Of a stretch of DNA of 64,000 nt, positions 23,914 through 32,673 are shown piece by piece (position 1 is the first letter of the stretch; every line of letters begins with the position of its first letter). Made by a program: the position numbers and the translations under genes. The notes beneath the pieces are model-generated. The model had not been told where the DNA came from, did not search any database, and saw only the letters and a program-made list of their open reading frames with translations. Source of the DNA: Bog-159 sp963709155 (GTDB lineage: Bacteria > Acidobacteriota > Terriglobia > Bryobacterales > Bryobacteraceae); contig CAVPVD010000006.1 of the NCBI GenBank assembly GCA_963709155.1, positions 62,001-126,000 of the forward strand, read 5' to 3'.

Positions 23914-25989
23914 TCAGAACGAATGAACGCCATCGCTCTCGCTCTTGCCATCCGGCGTACGCGTCCATTTCTTGAACCAGCTCATCATGTAGAGCTGCGT
24001 GCGCATGAAGTTCGACGGCTTCGAGGCCGTCCCGTGGTATTCCCCTTCGAACTGCAGCAGCTTCACCGGCACGCCGCGAACCTTGAGCGCGGCGTAGTAT
24101 TCCTCGGTTTGCGGCATGGGCGTGCGGCGATCGAGCACGCCCGTCATCAGCAGCGTGGGCGTGGTCACCTTCCCCACGGTCATCACGGAAGAGTGCGCCA
24201 GCCAGTCGCTCGGGTCTTCCCAGAACGGCTTCTGGAAGAAGCTGTAAGTAAATAACGGAATGTCGGTATTGCCGCTCATGCTGAGCCAGTCGATCACCGG
24301 GCAGCGCACCGCCGCCGCCGCAAAGCGGTCGGTGTGGCCGATCACCCAACTCGAAAGTACGCCGCCGCCGCTGCAGCCCGAGACGGCCATGCGCGTGGTG
24401 TCGATGAAGCCCTTGGCAACGGTGGCATCCACCCCGGCCATCAGGTCGTCGTAGTCGGGACCCGGATAGTTGTGATCGATCCCGCCGGAGAAGGCCGTGC
24501 CATATCCGGTGCTGCCGCGGGGATTGAGATACAGCACCACGAAATCGTTGGCGGCAAAGTTCTGGAACATGTAGTTGAACGCCACGCTGTACATGGCAAA
24601 AGGGCCGCCGTGGATTTCGAGGATCAGTGGATACTTCTTCGCGGCGTCGAAATCGGGCGGCTTCACCACCCAGCCCTGCACTTTCGCGCCGCCGCTCGAT
24701 GCAAAGTCGATTTCTTCCGTTTTGGCCAGGTGCATGCCGGCTAACAATCCCGCGTTCACGCTGGTCAGCTTGGCGATCTCCGCGGGCCGGCGCAAGTTAT
24801 AGCGCACCACATCGGGCGGATTGTCCGGATCGGTCAGCGTGCCTGCCGCCACCAGGTCGCTCGAGACCGAATCCATGCTGAGCACATGCGCGCCGCTGGT
24901 GACCGGCTGCACGCCGCCGCCGGCCAGGGCCGCGTATTGGACGTTGCGCGCGCCGTGATCTTCGGCGTCAAAGTAAATGCCCGTCGAATCGGCGGACCAG
25001 CGGAGATTGAGCGGGTCGCGGTCGTAGTTGCCGCTGATCTTCCGCATTTCGCCGCCCGCGAACGGGATCACATAGAGATCCGCCACCGAGTGCGTATGCT
25101 TCGATTCCGGGTAGCCGGTAAAGGCTACTCTGCTGCCATCGGGAGACACCGCCGGGCGGCTCCATGCGCCGGGGGTCGAAACCAGTTCCCGCATCGCGCC
25201 CGTAGCAATCTCGGCCACCAGGAGTTGCGAGGTGTGATAGTGCAGATCGGCTTCCGCGGTACGGTCGGCTTCGAATACGATGGCCTTGCTGTCCGGCGTC
25301 CAGTCCATCAGCACGGCGCCGCGCAGCTCACCGGATCCCGCGCTCCACTTGGCGTCGGTAATCTGCCGGGGAGCGCCGCCATCGGCCGAAACCACGAACA
25401 GGTGCGTATGCCCGTCTTCAAGGAAGCCCACCTGGTCCTGGCGGTAGTGCAGGCTTTCTACCACGCGCGGCGTGGCCGTCCAATGCGCGCCTTCGGGCGC
25501 GGCGGGCATGCTCACCTTCCACGTGTCCTTTTCAGGCACGAACATGGAGAACGCGATCGACTTGCCATCCGGCGACCAGCGCGCGTCGGCGACTTTGTCG
25601 GTCGCGCGGGTCACCTGGGTGGCGGGGCCGTCGGTATCGATCCAGCGCACGAAGATCTGCGGACCGCGCGGCTCTCCGTCGGCGATATACAGTATGCGTT
25701 TTCCATCGGCGGACCAGCGCGGGTTGGAGCCTTTCGTCAGGAACCGATGTTGGCCGCCATCCGCGTTCATGATCCAGAGAGAGGAATCCCATCGGTCCTC
25801 GATCTTGTTCACCTGCTGGCGGGTATAGACAATGCGCGCGCCATCGGGCGAGATCTGCGCGTTGCTGACGCGCTCGAAGTCCAGATAATGATCGTTAGTG
25901 AGACGGGTAGCGGAGCGCGTCTCCTGGGCGAAAGCGGAGAATGCCGCCCACGATACCAAGGCCGGCAACACCACGAAACGTATATTCAT
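23914..25989 (-). CDS. Secreted S9-family (prolyl oligopeptidase-like) serine peptidase
   Basis: 691 residues with signal peptide (VVLPALVSWAAFSAFA). The N-terminal 400 residues are a WD40-like TolB/DPP-type propeller (ISPDGARIVYTRQ, WSADGKRILYIADG). The C-terminal alpha/beta hydrolase has the nucleophile in GCSGGG, aspartate in GVLDRRTP and histidine in GEYHGT, a complete triad. The second glycine motif is GCSGG instead of the usual GGSYGG. It probably cleaves short peptides in the periplasm. GAGGTG precedes ATG 25989. It is 53 bases after the tetR-like gene on the same strand but likely has its own TATACT-containing promoter. Confidence 0.92.
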   Translation of the reverse strand: MNIRFVVLPALVSWAAFSAFAQETRSATRLTNDHYLDFERVSNAQISPDGARIVYTRQQVNKIEDRWDSSLWIMNADGGQHRFLTKGSNPRWSADGKRILYIADGEPRGPQIFVRWIDTDGPATQVTRATDKVADARWSPDGKSIAFSMFVPEKDTWKVSMPAAPEGAHWTATPRVVESLHYRQDQVGFLEDGHTHLFVVSADGGAPRQITDAKWSAGSGELRGAVLMDWTPDSKAIVFEADRTAEADLHYHTSQLLVAEIATGAMRELVSTPGAWSRPAVSPDGSRVAFTGYPESKHTHSVADLYVIPFAGGEMRKISGNYDRDPLNLRWSADSTGIYFDAEDHGARNVQYAALAGGGVQPVTSGAHVLSMDSVSSDLVAAGTLTDPDNPPDVVRYNLRRPAEIAKLTSVNAGLLAGMHLAKTEEIDFASSGGAKVQGWVVKPPDFDAAKKYPLILEIHGGPFAMYSVAFNYMFQNFAANDFVVLYLNPRGSTGYGTAFSGGIDHNYPGPDYDDLMAGVDATVAKGFIDTTRMAVSGCSGGGVLSSWVIGHTDRFAAAAVRCPVIDWLSMSGNTDIPLFTYSFFQKPFWEDPSDWLAHSSVMTVGKVTTPTLLMTGVLDRRTPMPQTEEYYAALKVRGVPVKLLQFEGEYHGTASKPSNFMRTQLYMMSWFKKWTRTPDGKSESDGVHSF

Positions 25990-26042
25990 GAGGCACCTCG
26001 CAGCGCAGACTTCAGGCAGTATACTACGAATCGGAGCTTCCG

Positions 26043-26684
26043 CTATTCAACTCCCAGGACCACGCGCAGATTGGCCTGGATCAGCCGCAGCACCTGCTCT
26101 TCGCTCAGGCTGCCGGCGTCGAACATGCAGTTCAAAGCCAACCCATCGAGGATGGCCCCGATCTGGGCAGACTGAGTGCGCTTGCGGTCCGGGCCCGCGC
26201 AGGCGAATTCCGGAAGCAGCCGGTTCAGGTCCGCTTCCATACATCGCGCGCACATCGAGGCATGCAGATCCGCCAGGCGCTTCTGCCGGCGCGGATGGCG
26301 GATGGCGTACTGCTTAAACTCGAGCGCCAGCAGCATGCGCGGCCGGTCTTTGATCACCTCGCGCAAATGCAGCGCCAAAGCTGCGATGCGCTCTTCGTGG
26401 GACGAGGCTTCGCTCAGGTGCAGGCTTACCTGCTCCCGGTCGCGCGCAAGATCTTCTTCGAAAATCGCGAAGAAGACGTCTTCTTTGTCTTTGAAATTCG
26501 CATAAAAAGCCCCGCGCGTCTTCCCGGCCGCCGCGGCAATCTCTTCCACGCTCGAAATCTCGAATCCGTTGCGGGCGAAGATGCGGCGCGCCGCATCGGT
26601 CAACAGTTTCCTGGTTAGGATCGCGCGCCCTTGCTTCTTGGCCAGGCCCGGCACTGCGCCCACGCCTTTTTTTGAAGCGTTCAT
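26043..26684 (-). CDS. TetR-family transcriptional repressor
   Basis: 213 residues. The N-terminal helix-turn-helix domain reads TDAARRIFARNGFEISSVEEIA then GKTRGAFYANFKDKEDVF, the canonical TetR pattern. The C-terminal ligand-binding part is helical and unlike any I can name. It is divergent from the RND efflux operon with 65 bp between starts, the usual layout for a local repressor released by the pump's substrates. A palindrome in the gap (26709-26722) is a good operator candidate. Confidence 0.93.
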   Translation of the reverse strand: MNASKKGVGAVPGLAKKQGRAILTRKLLTDAARRIFARNGFEISSVEEIAAAAGKTRGAFYANFKDKEDVFFAIFEEDLARDREQVSLHLSEASSHEERIAALALHLREVIKDRPRMLLALEFKQYAIRHPRRQKRLADLHASMCARCMEADLNRLLPEFACAGPDRKRTQSAQIGAILDGLALNCMFDAGSLSEEQVLRLIQANLRVVLGVE

Positions 26685-26708
26685 GGCAATCTCAGAATCT
26701 CACAAAAG

Positions 26709-26722
26709 ATACACGGATGTAT
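26709..26722. promoter_or_regulatory. Candidate TetR operator
   Basis: ATACA-CGGA-TGTAT is an inverted repeat with 5-bp arms in the 65-bp divergent gap between the tetR-like gene and the efflux operon. AcrR-type operators have similar ATACA/TGTAT arms. The site could block both promoters. Confidence 0.5.
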
Positions 26723-26749
26723 ATTTTCAGAATCCGCATTGGGGAGGGG

Positions 26750-28048
26750 ATGTTGGACAAAGCAATCAAACGACCATTCTGGGAGCGGGCGCACCAAAAC
26801 GCGATTTTGCCGATTCTTTGCTTCACCCTGTGGGCGTTGTCAGGCTGCGGCAAGAGCGGGGCTGCGGCCCCAGGGCCATCGATGGGACCGCTGCCTGTAT
26901 CCGTGGTTCAGACGCGGGAGGCGGACGTCCCGATCACCGGCGACTGGGTAGCCACTCTGGACGGGTACGTAAACGCACAGATTCAGCCGCAAGTGAGCGG
27001 ATATCTCGTCCGGCAGGATTATCGCGAGGGTTCCTTTGTCTCGAAAGGGCAAATTCTGTTTGAAATCGACCCGCGGCCGTTTCAAGCCACTGTCGATCAA
27101 GCGGAGGGACAACTCAACCAGGCCCAGGCTCAGGTGGTGCAAGCCGAGGGTCAGGTGAAGCAGACGCAGGCGCAACTGGAACTGGCGGAGATTAACGTGA
27201 AGCGCGACACGCCGTTGGCGCAAGCGCGCGCCATCGCGCAGAGCCAGCTCGATACCGAGAAACAGCAGGCGGAGCAAGCGCGCGCATCCGTCGGCTCGGC
27301 GCAGGCGGCGGTGAACGCGGCACGCGCCAATGTCAGCGCGGCGCAGGCCGCTGTGAGCACCGCAAAACTCAACCTGGGATTTACCGAAGTGCGCTCGCTC
27401 ATCGGCGGGGTCGCAGGACAGGCAACCACCCAGGTCGGGAACCTGGTGGGCCCACAATCCGTGTTGACTTCCGTCTCGCAACTGGATCCGATCAAAGTCT
27501 ACTTCTCAATCAGCGATAACGAATACCTGGCCCTCACCGCCCGCGCCCGCCAGGCCGGCGGAGATCTTCTGCGCGCCTCTTCCAGCCTGCCGCTTTCGCT
27601 AACGCTCTCGAACGGACAGGTATACCCGCACAAGGGACAAATCGCCTTTGTCGACCGGCAGATGAATCAGCAGACCGGGGCGATTCGCATTGCCGCAGCC
27701 TTTCCCAACCCCGGCGGCTTGTTGCGTCCGGGCCAATTCGGGCGCGTTACCGCGACGACCGAGGTCCGCCGCGGGGCGATTCTGGTCCCACAAATTGCGG
27801 TCCAGGAATTACAAGGCATCCAGCAGGTGGACACGGTCGGCGCGGATAACCGGGTGCACATCGTCAACGTCCGGTTAGGTCCGCAGTTCGGCAAAGACTG
27901 GATTGTAGAGAGCGGACTCGACGCCGGCACAACAGTGATCACCGACAACCTGCAGAAACTGAAGGACGGCGTTCCGGTCAGTCCGCACGTCAGTGCGCCG
28001 AAGACTTCCGCCTCCACCTTCGCCACGGGCGAGACGGCCAGGCCTTAG
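26750..28048 (+). CDS. RND efflux periplasmic adaptor (membrane fusion lipoprotein)
   Basis: 432 residues. Lipoprotein signal with lipobox LSGC places it in the inner-membrane outer leaflet. The barrel-sandwich segment (INAQIQPQVSGYL-like: VNAQIQPQVSGYLVRQ, EGSFVSKGQILFEIDPR) is split by a long alanine/glutamine coiled coil (about residues 115-215), followed by the beta-barrel and membrane-proximal domains. It links the RND pump to the outer-membrane channel, like AcrA/MexA. ATG 26750 directly follows GGGGAGGGG; a TTG one codon later would have a better spaced RBS. First gene of a three-gene efflux operon. Confidence 0.93.
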   Translation: MLDKAIKRPFWERAHQNAILPILCFTLWALSGCGKSGAAAPGPSMGPLPVSVVQTREADVPITGDWVATLDGYVNAQIQPQVSGYLVRQDYREGSFVSKGQILFEIDPRPFQATVDQAEGQLNQAQAQVVQAEGQVKQTQAQLELAEINVKRDTPLAQARAIAQSQLDTEKQQAEQARASVGSAQAAVNAARANVSAAQAAVSTAKLNLGFTEVRSLIGGVAGQATTQVGNLVGPQSVLTSVSQLDPIKVYFSISDNEYLALTARARQAGGDLLRASSSLPLSLTLSNGQVYPHKGQIAFVDRQMNQQTGAIRIAAAFPNPGGLLRPGQFGRVTATTEVRRGAILVPQIAVQELQGIQQVDTVGADNRVHIVNVRLGPQFGKDWIVESGLDAGTTVITDNLQKLKDGVPVSPHVSAPKTSASTFATGETARP

Positions 28049-28051
28049 CCC

Positions 28052-31000
28052 ATGTCCAAATTCTTTATCCGCAGGCCCATCGTGGCCATTGTCATCGCCA
28101 TCCTCACGGTGATTATCGGCGTGGTCTCGCTGTTGACGCTGCCCACGTCGCAGTATCCGGACATTGTTCCGCCCGAGATTCAGGTGCAGGCGATCTATGC
28201 CGGCGCGGACGCCAAGACGCTTGAGCAGGCCGTCTCCACGCCGATCGAGCAGCAGATGAACGGCGTGGACAATATGCTCTACATGTACTCGGTGAACGCC
28301 AACAACGGCCAGGCCACCGTGTACGTGGATTTCGACGTCAAGACCAATCCGGATACCGACCAGGTGCTTTCGCAGCTTCGCGTTGCGCAAGCGCAGGCAC
28401 AGCTTCCGGCGCAGGTGACCGCGGCCGGCCTGACCGTACAGAAATCGCTGACTTCGCCGCTGATGCTGATCGGGTTGTCGTCGCCGGGCAACCGCTACAG
28501 CGCGGAATTCCTGACCAATTACGCCATCATTAATCTGCAGGACGAGCTGACACGCGTGCCGGGCGTCTCACGCGTGCAGATCTTCGGCGGCCAGTATGCG
28601 CTGCGCGTGTGGGTAAAGCCGGACCAGTTGGCCAAGCTGGGCGTCACCGCCGTCCAGGTCATCAACGCGCTGCAGACCCAGAACAATGTGAATCCGGCGG
28701 GCCAGATTGGCGGCGAGCCCGTTCCCTTGGGGCAGCAGTTTACCTACACGGTGCGCACGCAGGGCCGCCTGGTCACGCCGGAAGAATTCGGCAAAATCGT
28801 GATCCGCGCGAACCCGGATGGGTCCGTTTTGTACCTGCGGGATGTCGCGCGGGTGGAGCTCGGCACGCAAGTCTACAATCTGTCGGCGCGATACAACGGC
28901 GCACCCGCCGGCATGATGGCGGTCTATCAGCTTCCAGGATCGAATGCAGTGGCCACGGCCGCCGCCGTCAACAATCGCCTGAAGCAATTGGCCGTCAACT
29001 TTCCGGCCGGTATGCGGTATGACGTGCCCCTGGACACCACCAAGGCCGTGACGGCGGGCATACACGAGATCATTCTGACGCTGGGGATCGCGCTGGCGCT
29101 GGTCATCCTGGTGGTCTACATTTTCCTGCAGGGCTGGCGGCCGACCATCATCCCCTTGATGGCGGTGCCGGTTTCGTTGATCGGGACCTTCATTCTGTTT
29201 CCGGTGCTGGGGTTCTCGATCAACACCCTCTCGCTCTTCGGCCTGGTGCTGGCGATCGGGTTGGTGGTGGACGATGCGATCATCGTGGTGGAAGCCGTTG
29301 AGCACCTGATCGAACAGGGCATGGCTCCGCGGGAGGCCACCATCCAAGCCATGGAACAGGTAGGCGGCCCGGTGGTGGCCATCGCGCTGATTCTGGCGGC
29401 CGTGTTTATACCCACAGCCGCGGTTCCCGGCATCACCGGCCGGCTCTATCAGCAATTCGCCATCACCATTGCCGTATCGGTTCTGATCTCCGCATTCAAC
29501 GCGCTTACGCTGAGCCCGGCGCTGGCCGCGCTGTTGCTGAAGCCCAAGGATCATACGCGCCGCCGCGGACCGCTGGCGCGCTTCTTCGGCTTGTTCAACC
29601 GCGCGTTCGGATCCACCCAGGAGAAGTACGTCTCCACTTCGAATGTGCTGCTGCACAAGTCGGCGCTGACCATGCTGGCGCTCGCGGCTATTGCCGTACT
29701 GGCTGTGTTTATGGGCGAACGCGCGCCGGCCGGCTTCATCCCACAGGAAGATCAGGGATATCTCTTCGTGGCGCTGCAACTGCCGGATGCGGCCTCCCTG
29801 CAGCGAACAGACGACGCGGCGCAGCGCGTCTCGAGCGCCCTTCTGAAGACTCCCGGAATCGAAGGCGTGGTGGCCGTGGACGGCTTCAGCCTGCTCACCC
29901 AGACCCAAAGCACCAATACGGCGTTCTTTTTCGTATCGCTGAAACCCTGGGAGCAGCGCAAGTCTAAGACGGAACAGATCGGGGCGATCGAGGCGAGCGT
30001 GCAGCGGCAACTGGCGGGCGTGTCCGACGGCCTGGCGTTCTCCTTTCCGCCGCCCGCCATTCCAGGTATCGGCACCTCGGGCGGCGTCACCATGATTCTG
30101 CAAGACCGGTCGGGAAATGACGATCCAAACTTCCTGACGCGGAATCTGTTCGCTTACCTGGGCGCACTCTCGAAGCGTCCGGAGATAGGCGCGGCGATCC
30201 CGTCGTATCTGCCGGCCGTACCGCAACTCTATGCCGATGTGGACAAGGAAAAGGCTTTCGCGCAGCAGGTGGACCTGAACAATATTTACACCACCATGCA
30301 GACCTTTATGGGCGGCTACCTGGTGAACTACTTCAACCGGTTCGGCCGGCAATGGCAGACTTATGTGGAAGCCGAGGGCGATACGCGCACCAACATCCAG
30401 AACATCGACCAGTTTTATGTGCAAAGCGCGAATGGCAGCCGCGTACCACTAGGCTCGCTGGTACACGTCCGGAAGATCACCGGGCCGGAGTTCATCCTGC
30501 GCTTTAACGAGTACAACGCGGCGCAGCTCAACATCTCCGGCGCCCCGGGCTACAGCTCCGGCCAGGTGCGCGCCGCGCTCGAGCAGGTCTTTCACGCGAG
30601 CATGCCGGAGAGCATGGGCTTCTCGTATCAGGGCATGAGCTTTCAGGAACAACGCGCCGCCGAGGGCATTCCGGCCTGGATGGTGTTCGGTCTTTCGCTG
30701 CTATTCGTATTCCTGATCCTGGCGGCTCTCTATGAAAGCTGGACCCTGCCGTTCAGCGTTCTGCTGAGTACTCCCGTGGCCATCCTCGGCGCGTACCTGG
30801 CGCTGAACCTGCGCTCCCTGGAGAATGACATCTTCGCCACCATCGGCTTAATCATGCTGATCGGCCTCTCCGCCAAGAATGCCATCCTGATCGTGGAGTT
30901 CGCGGTGGTGAATTACCGCGCCGGGCAGAGTATCGCGGGTGCTGCCCTGCACGCCGCGCGGCTGCGCTTTCGCCCCATCGTGATGACCGCGCTGGCATTC

Positions 31001-31231
31001 ATCTTCGGCTGTCTGCCGTTGTGGACGGCCAGCGGTTCGGGCGCCACATCGCGACGAATCCTTGGGACGGTGGTGATCGGCGGCATGACGCTGGCCACGT
31101 TGATCGGCATTCTGATGATTCCGGTCAGCTTCGCCGTCGTCGAATATCTTTCGCACAGGCTGGTGCGGGGCGGGCGGGGACTCACGATGGATTCGTCCCA
31201 TTCGCCGGAACCCGAGGGAGGTGCGGCATGA
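28052..31231 (+). CDS. RND multidrug efflux transporter (HAE1/AcrB family)
   Basis: 1059 residues, full AcrB length. The N-terminal FFIRRPIVAIVIAI begins the first membrane helix; twelve helices and two large periplasmic loops follow. Proton-relay residues are intact: VVDDAI in helix 4 and the lysine of SAKNAIL in helix 10. The pump exports hydrophobic drugs, dyes or detergents using the proton gradient, as a trimer with the adaptor and channel encoded either side. It starts three bases after the adaptor stop and overlaps the channel gene by four bases (ATGA). Confidence 0.96.
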   Translation: MSKFFIRRPIVAIVIAILTVIIGVVSLLTLPTSQYPDIVPPEIQVQAIYAGADAKTLEQAVSTPIEQQMNGVDNMLYMYSVNANNGQATVYVDFDVKTNPDTDQVLSQLRVAQAQAQLPAQVTAAGLTVQKSLTSPLMLIGLSSPGNRYSAEFLTNYAIINLQDELTRVPGVSRVQIFGGQYALRVWVKPDQLAKLGVTAVQVINALQTQNNVNPAGQIGGEPVPLGQQFTYTVRTQGRLVTPEEFGKIVIRANPDGSVLYLRDVARVELGTQVYNLSARYNGAPAGMMAVYQLPGSNAVATAAAVNNRLKQLAVNFPAGMRYDVPLDTTKAVTAGIHEIILTLGIALALVILVVYIFLQGWRPTIIPLMAVPVSLIGTFILFPVLGFSINTLSLFGLVLAIGLVVDDAIIVVEAVEHLIEQGMAPREATIQAMEQVGGPVVAIALILAAVFIPTAAVPGITGRLYQQFAITIAVSVLISAFNALTLSPALAALLLKPKDHTRRRGPLARFFGLFNRAFGSTQEKYVSTSNVLLHKSALTMLALAAIAVLAVFMGERAPAGFIPQEDQGYLFVALQLPDAASLQRTDDAAQRVSSALLKTPGIEGVVAVDGFSLLTQTQSTNTAFFFVSLKPWEQRKSKTEQIGAIEASVQRQLAGVSDGLAFSFPPPAIPGIGTSGGVTMILQDRSGNDDPNFLTRNLFAYLGALSKRPEIGAAIPSYLPAVPQLYADVDKEKAFAQQVDLNNIYTTMQTFMGGYLVNYFNRFGRQWQTYVEAEGDTRTNIQNIDQFYVQSANGSRVPLGSLVHVRKITGPEFILRFNEYNAAQLNISGAPGYSSGQVRAALEQVFHASMPESMGFSYQGMSFQEQRAAEGIPAWMVFGLSLLFVFLILAALYESWTLPFSVLLSTPVAILGAYLALNLRSLENDIFATIGLIMLIGLSAKNAILIVEFAVVNYRAGQSIAGAALHAARLRFRPIVMTALAFIFGCLPLWTASGSGATSRRILGTVVIGGMTLATLIGILMIPVSFAVVEYLSHRLVRGGRGLTMDSSHSPEPEGGAA

Positions 31232-32643
31232 GCGCCTGTATCTCAAACCGCCCCATTGCCGCGATTTTCGGCGGGACGGCTTTGCTTATACTGGCCGGCT
31301 GCACGGTAGGTCCGAACTACAAGCGTCCCCAGGTTCCCGCGGCGCCCACCTATCGCGGCGCAGACAATACGCAGGCGCCGGACACCGGAAGTTCGCTGGC
31401 GGATCAGAGCTGGCAACAGGTATTCCCTGAACCCGAAATGCAGGAACTGATCCGAACGGCGCTGGCCAACAATTACGACCTTGGCATCGCCGCGCAACAC
31501 GTATTGGAGCAGCAAGCTCAGGTCAAGATCGTGCGCGCGCAGGCGTTCCCGCAGATCAGCGCGGGCGGCACAGGCGCGGGCGCGGACCTGCCCGCATCCC
31601 TGGGCCAATCCATCGGCAGTCCGCTGGCGTTCGGGAGTTTCAGTGTCTCGGGCTCGTGGACGCCGGATTTCTGGGGACTCTACCGCAGACAGACCGAGTC
31701 CGCGCGAGCCCAGTTGCTGGCGCAGACATGGGCGCAGCGGGCCGTGCGCCTGTCGATCGTACAGCAGGTGGCCACCACCTATATCGAATTGCGCGCGCTC
31801 GACCGGCAATTGGAGATCGCGCGGGATACCCTGAAGACTCGCCAGGAATCGGTAGACCTGACATCCCGGCTCGAGCATGGAGGGTCCGTACCGCTCTCGG
31901 ACTTGCGGCAGGCCGAGGAACTACTCTACACCGCCGCCGCGCAAATTCCGCAAATCGAACAGAGCATCCAGCAACAGGAGAATGCCTTGCGTCTTTTGCT
32001 TGGCCAGACTCCCGGCCCCGTGAGTCACACTGCCGCCGATGCCTTAGCGGCGCCTCCGCCGGATCTACCGCCCGGCTTGCCGTCCCAGCTCCTGGAACGG
32101 CGTCCGGATATCCAGCAGTCCGAGCAGCAACTGGTTGCGGCAAACGCGCAGATCGGTGTGGCTCGCGCGCAGTTCTTTCCGCAGATCTCGATCAGCGCGT
32201 CCGCCGGCCTGGGCGGCAATGAGTTCTCGAACCTCTTCGACCTGTCCGGCCGAACGATTTACGGCATCGGATCGCTGGCCCAACCTATTTTCGCGGGGGG
32301 CAAACTGCGCGGACAGCTTCAACTCGCGGAGCAAACCCGGCAGGAGATGGTCCTCAATTACCAAAAGACTATTGCCGGCGCCTTCCGGGACGTGTCAAAT
32401 GCGCTGATCGCCCTGAATAAGCAGCGTGCGGCGCGCGAACAGCAGGAGAGGCTGGTAGCGGCGGCCCAGGATGCCACCCGGCTGGCGCGTATGCGCTATG
32501 AGGGCGGGGCCACCAGTTACCTGGAAGTGCTCACCACCGACTCCAGCTTGTTTTCCGCACAATTGAACCTGGTGTCGGCCCAACAAGGCGAGGCCCTTGC
32601 GCGCGTGCAACTGTATAGCGCTCTGGGCGGCGGTTGGCAATAG
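31228..32643 (+). CDS. Outer-membrane efflux channel (NodT/OprM-type lipoprotein)
   Basis: 471 residues. The lipobox is LAGC in ILAGCTVGPNYKRP, the standard start of NodT-family channels. Two structural repeats carry the long helices of the TolC-type tunnel (LEQQAQVKIVRAQAFPQI and VAANAQIGVARAQFFPQI), and the LERRPDIQQSEQQL element lies between them. It completes the RND tripartite pump. ATG 31228 overlaps the transporter stop. A 30-bp gap then separates it from the convergent ADOP permease. Confidence 0.95.
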   Translation: MSACISNRPIAAIFGGTALLILAGCTVGPNYKRPQVPAAPTYRGADNTQAPDTGSSLADQSWQQVFPEPEMQELIRTALANNYDLGIAAQHVLEQQAQVKIVRAQAFPQISAGGTGAGADLPASLGQSIGSPLAFGSFSVSGSWTPDFWGLYRRQTESARAQLLAQTWAQRAVRLSIVQQVATTYIELRALDRQLEIARDTLKTRQESVDLTSRLEHGGSVPLSDLRQAEELLYTAAAQIPQIEQSIQQQENALRLLLGQTPGPVSHTAADALAAPPPDLPPGLPSQLLERRPDIQQSEQQLVAANAQIGVARAQFFPQISISASAGLGGNEFSNLFDLSGRTIYGIGSLAQPIFAGGKLRGQLQLAEQTRQEMVLNYQKTIAGAFRDVSNALIALNKQRAAREQQERLVAAAQDATRLARMRYEGGATSYLEVLTTDSSLFSAQLNLVSAQQGEALARVQLYSALGGGWQ

Positions 32644-32673
32644 CCGCAGTCGGGCCGCGAGCGTGGACCTCGG

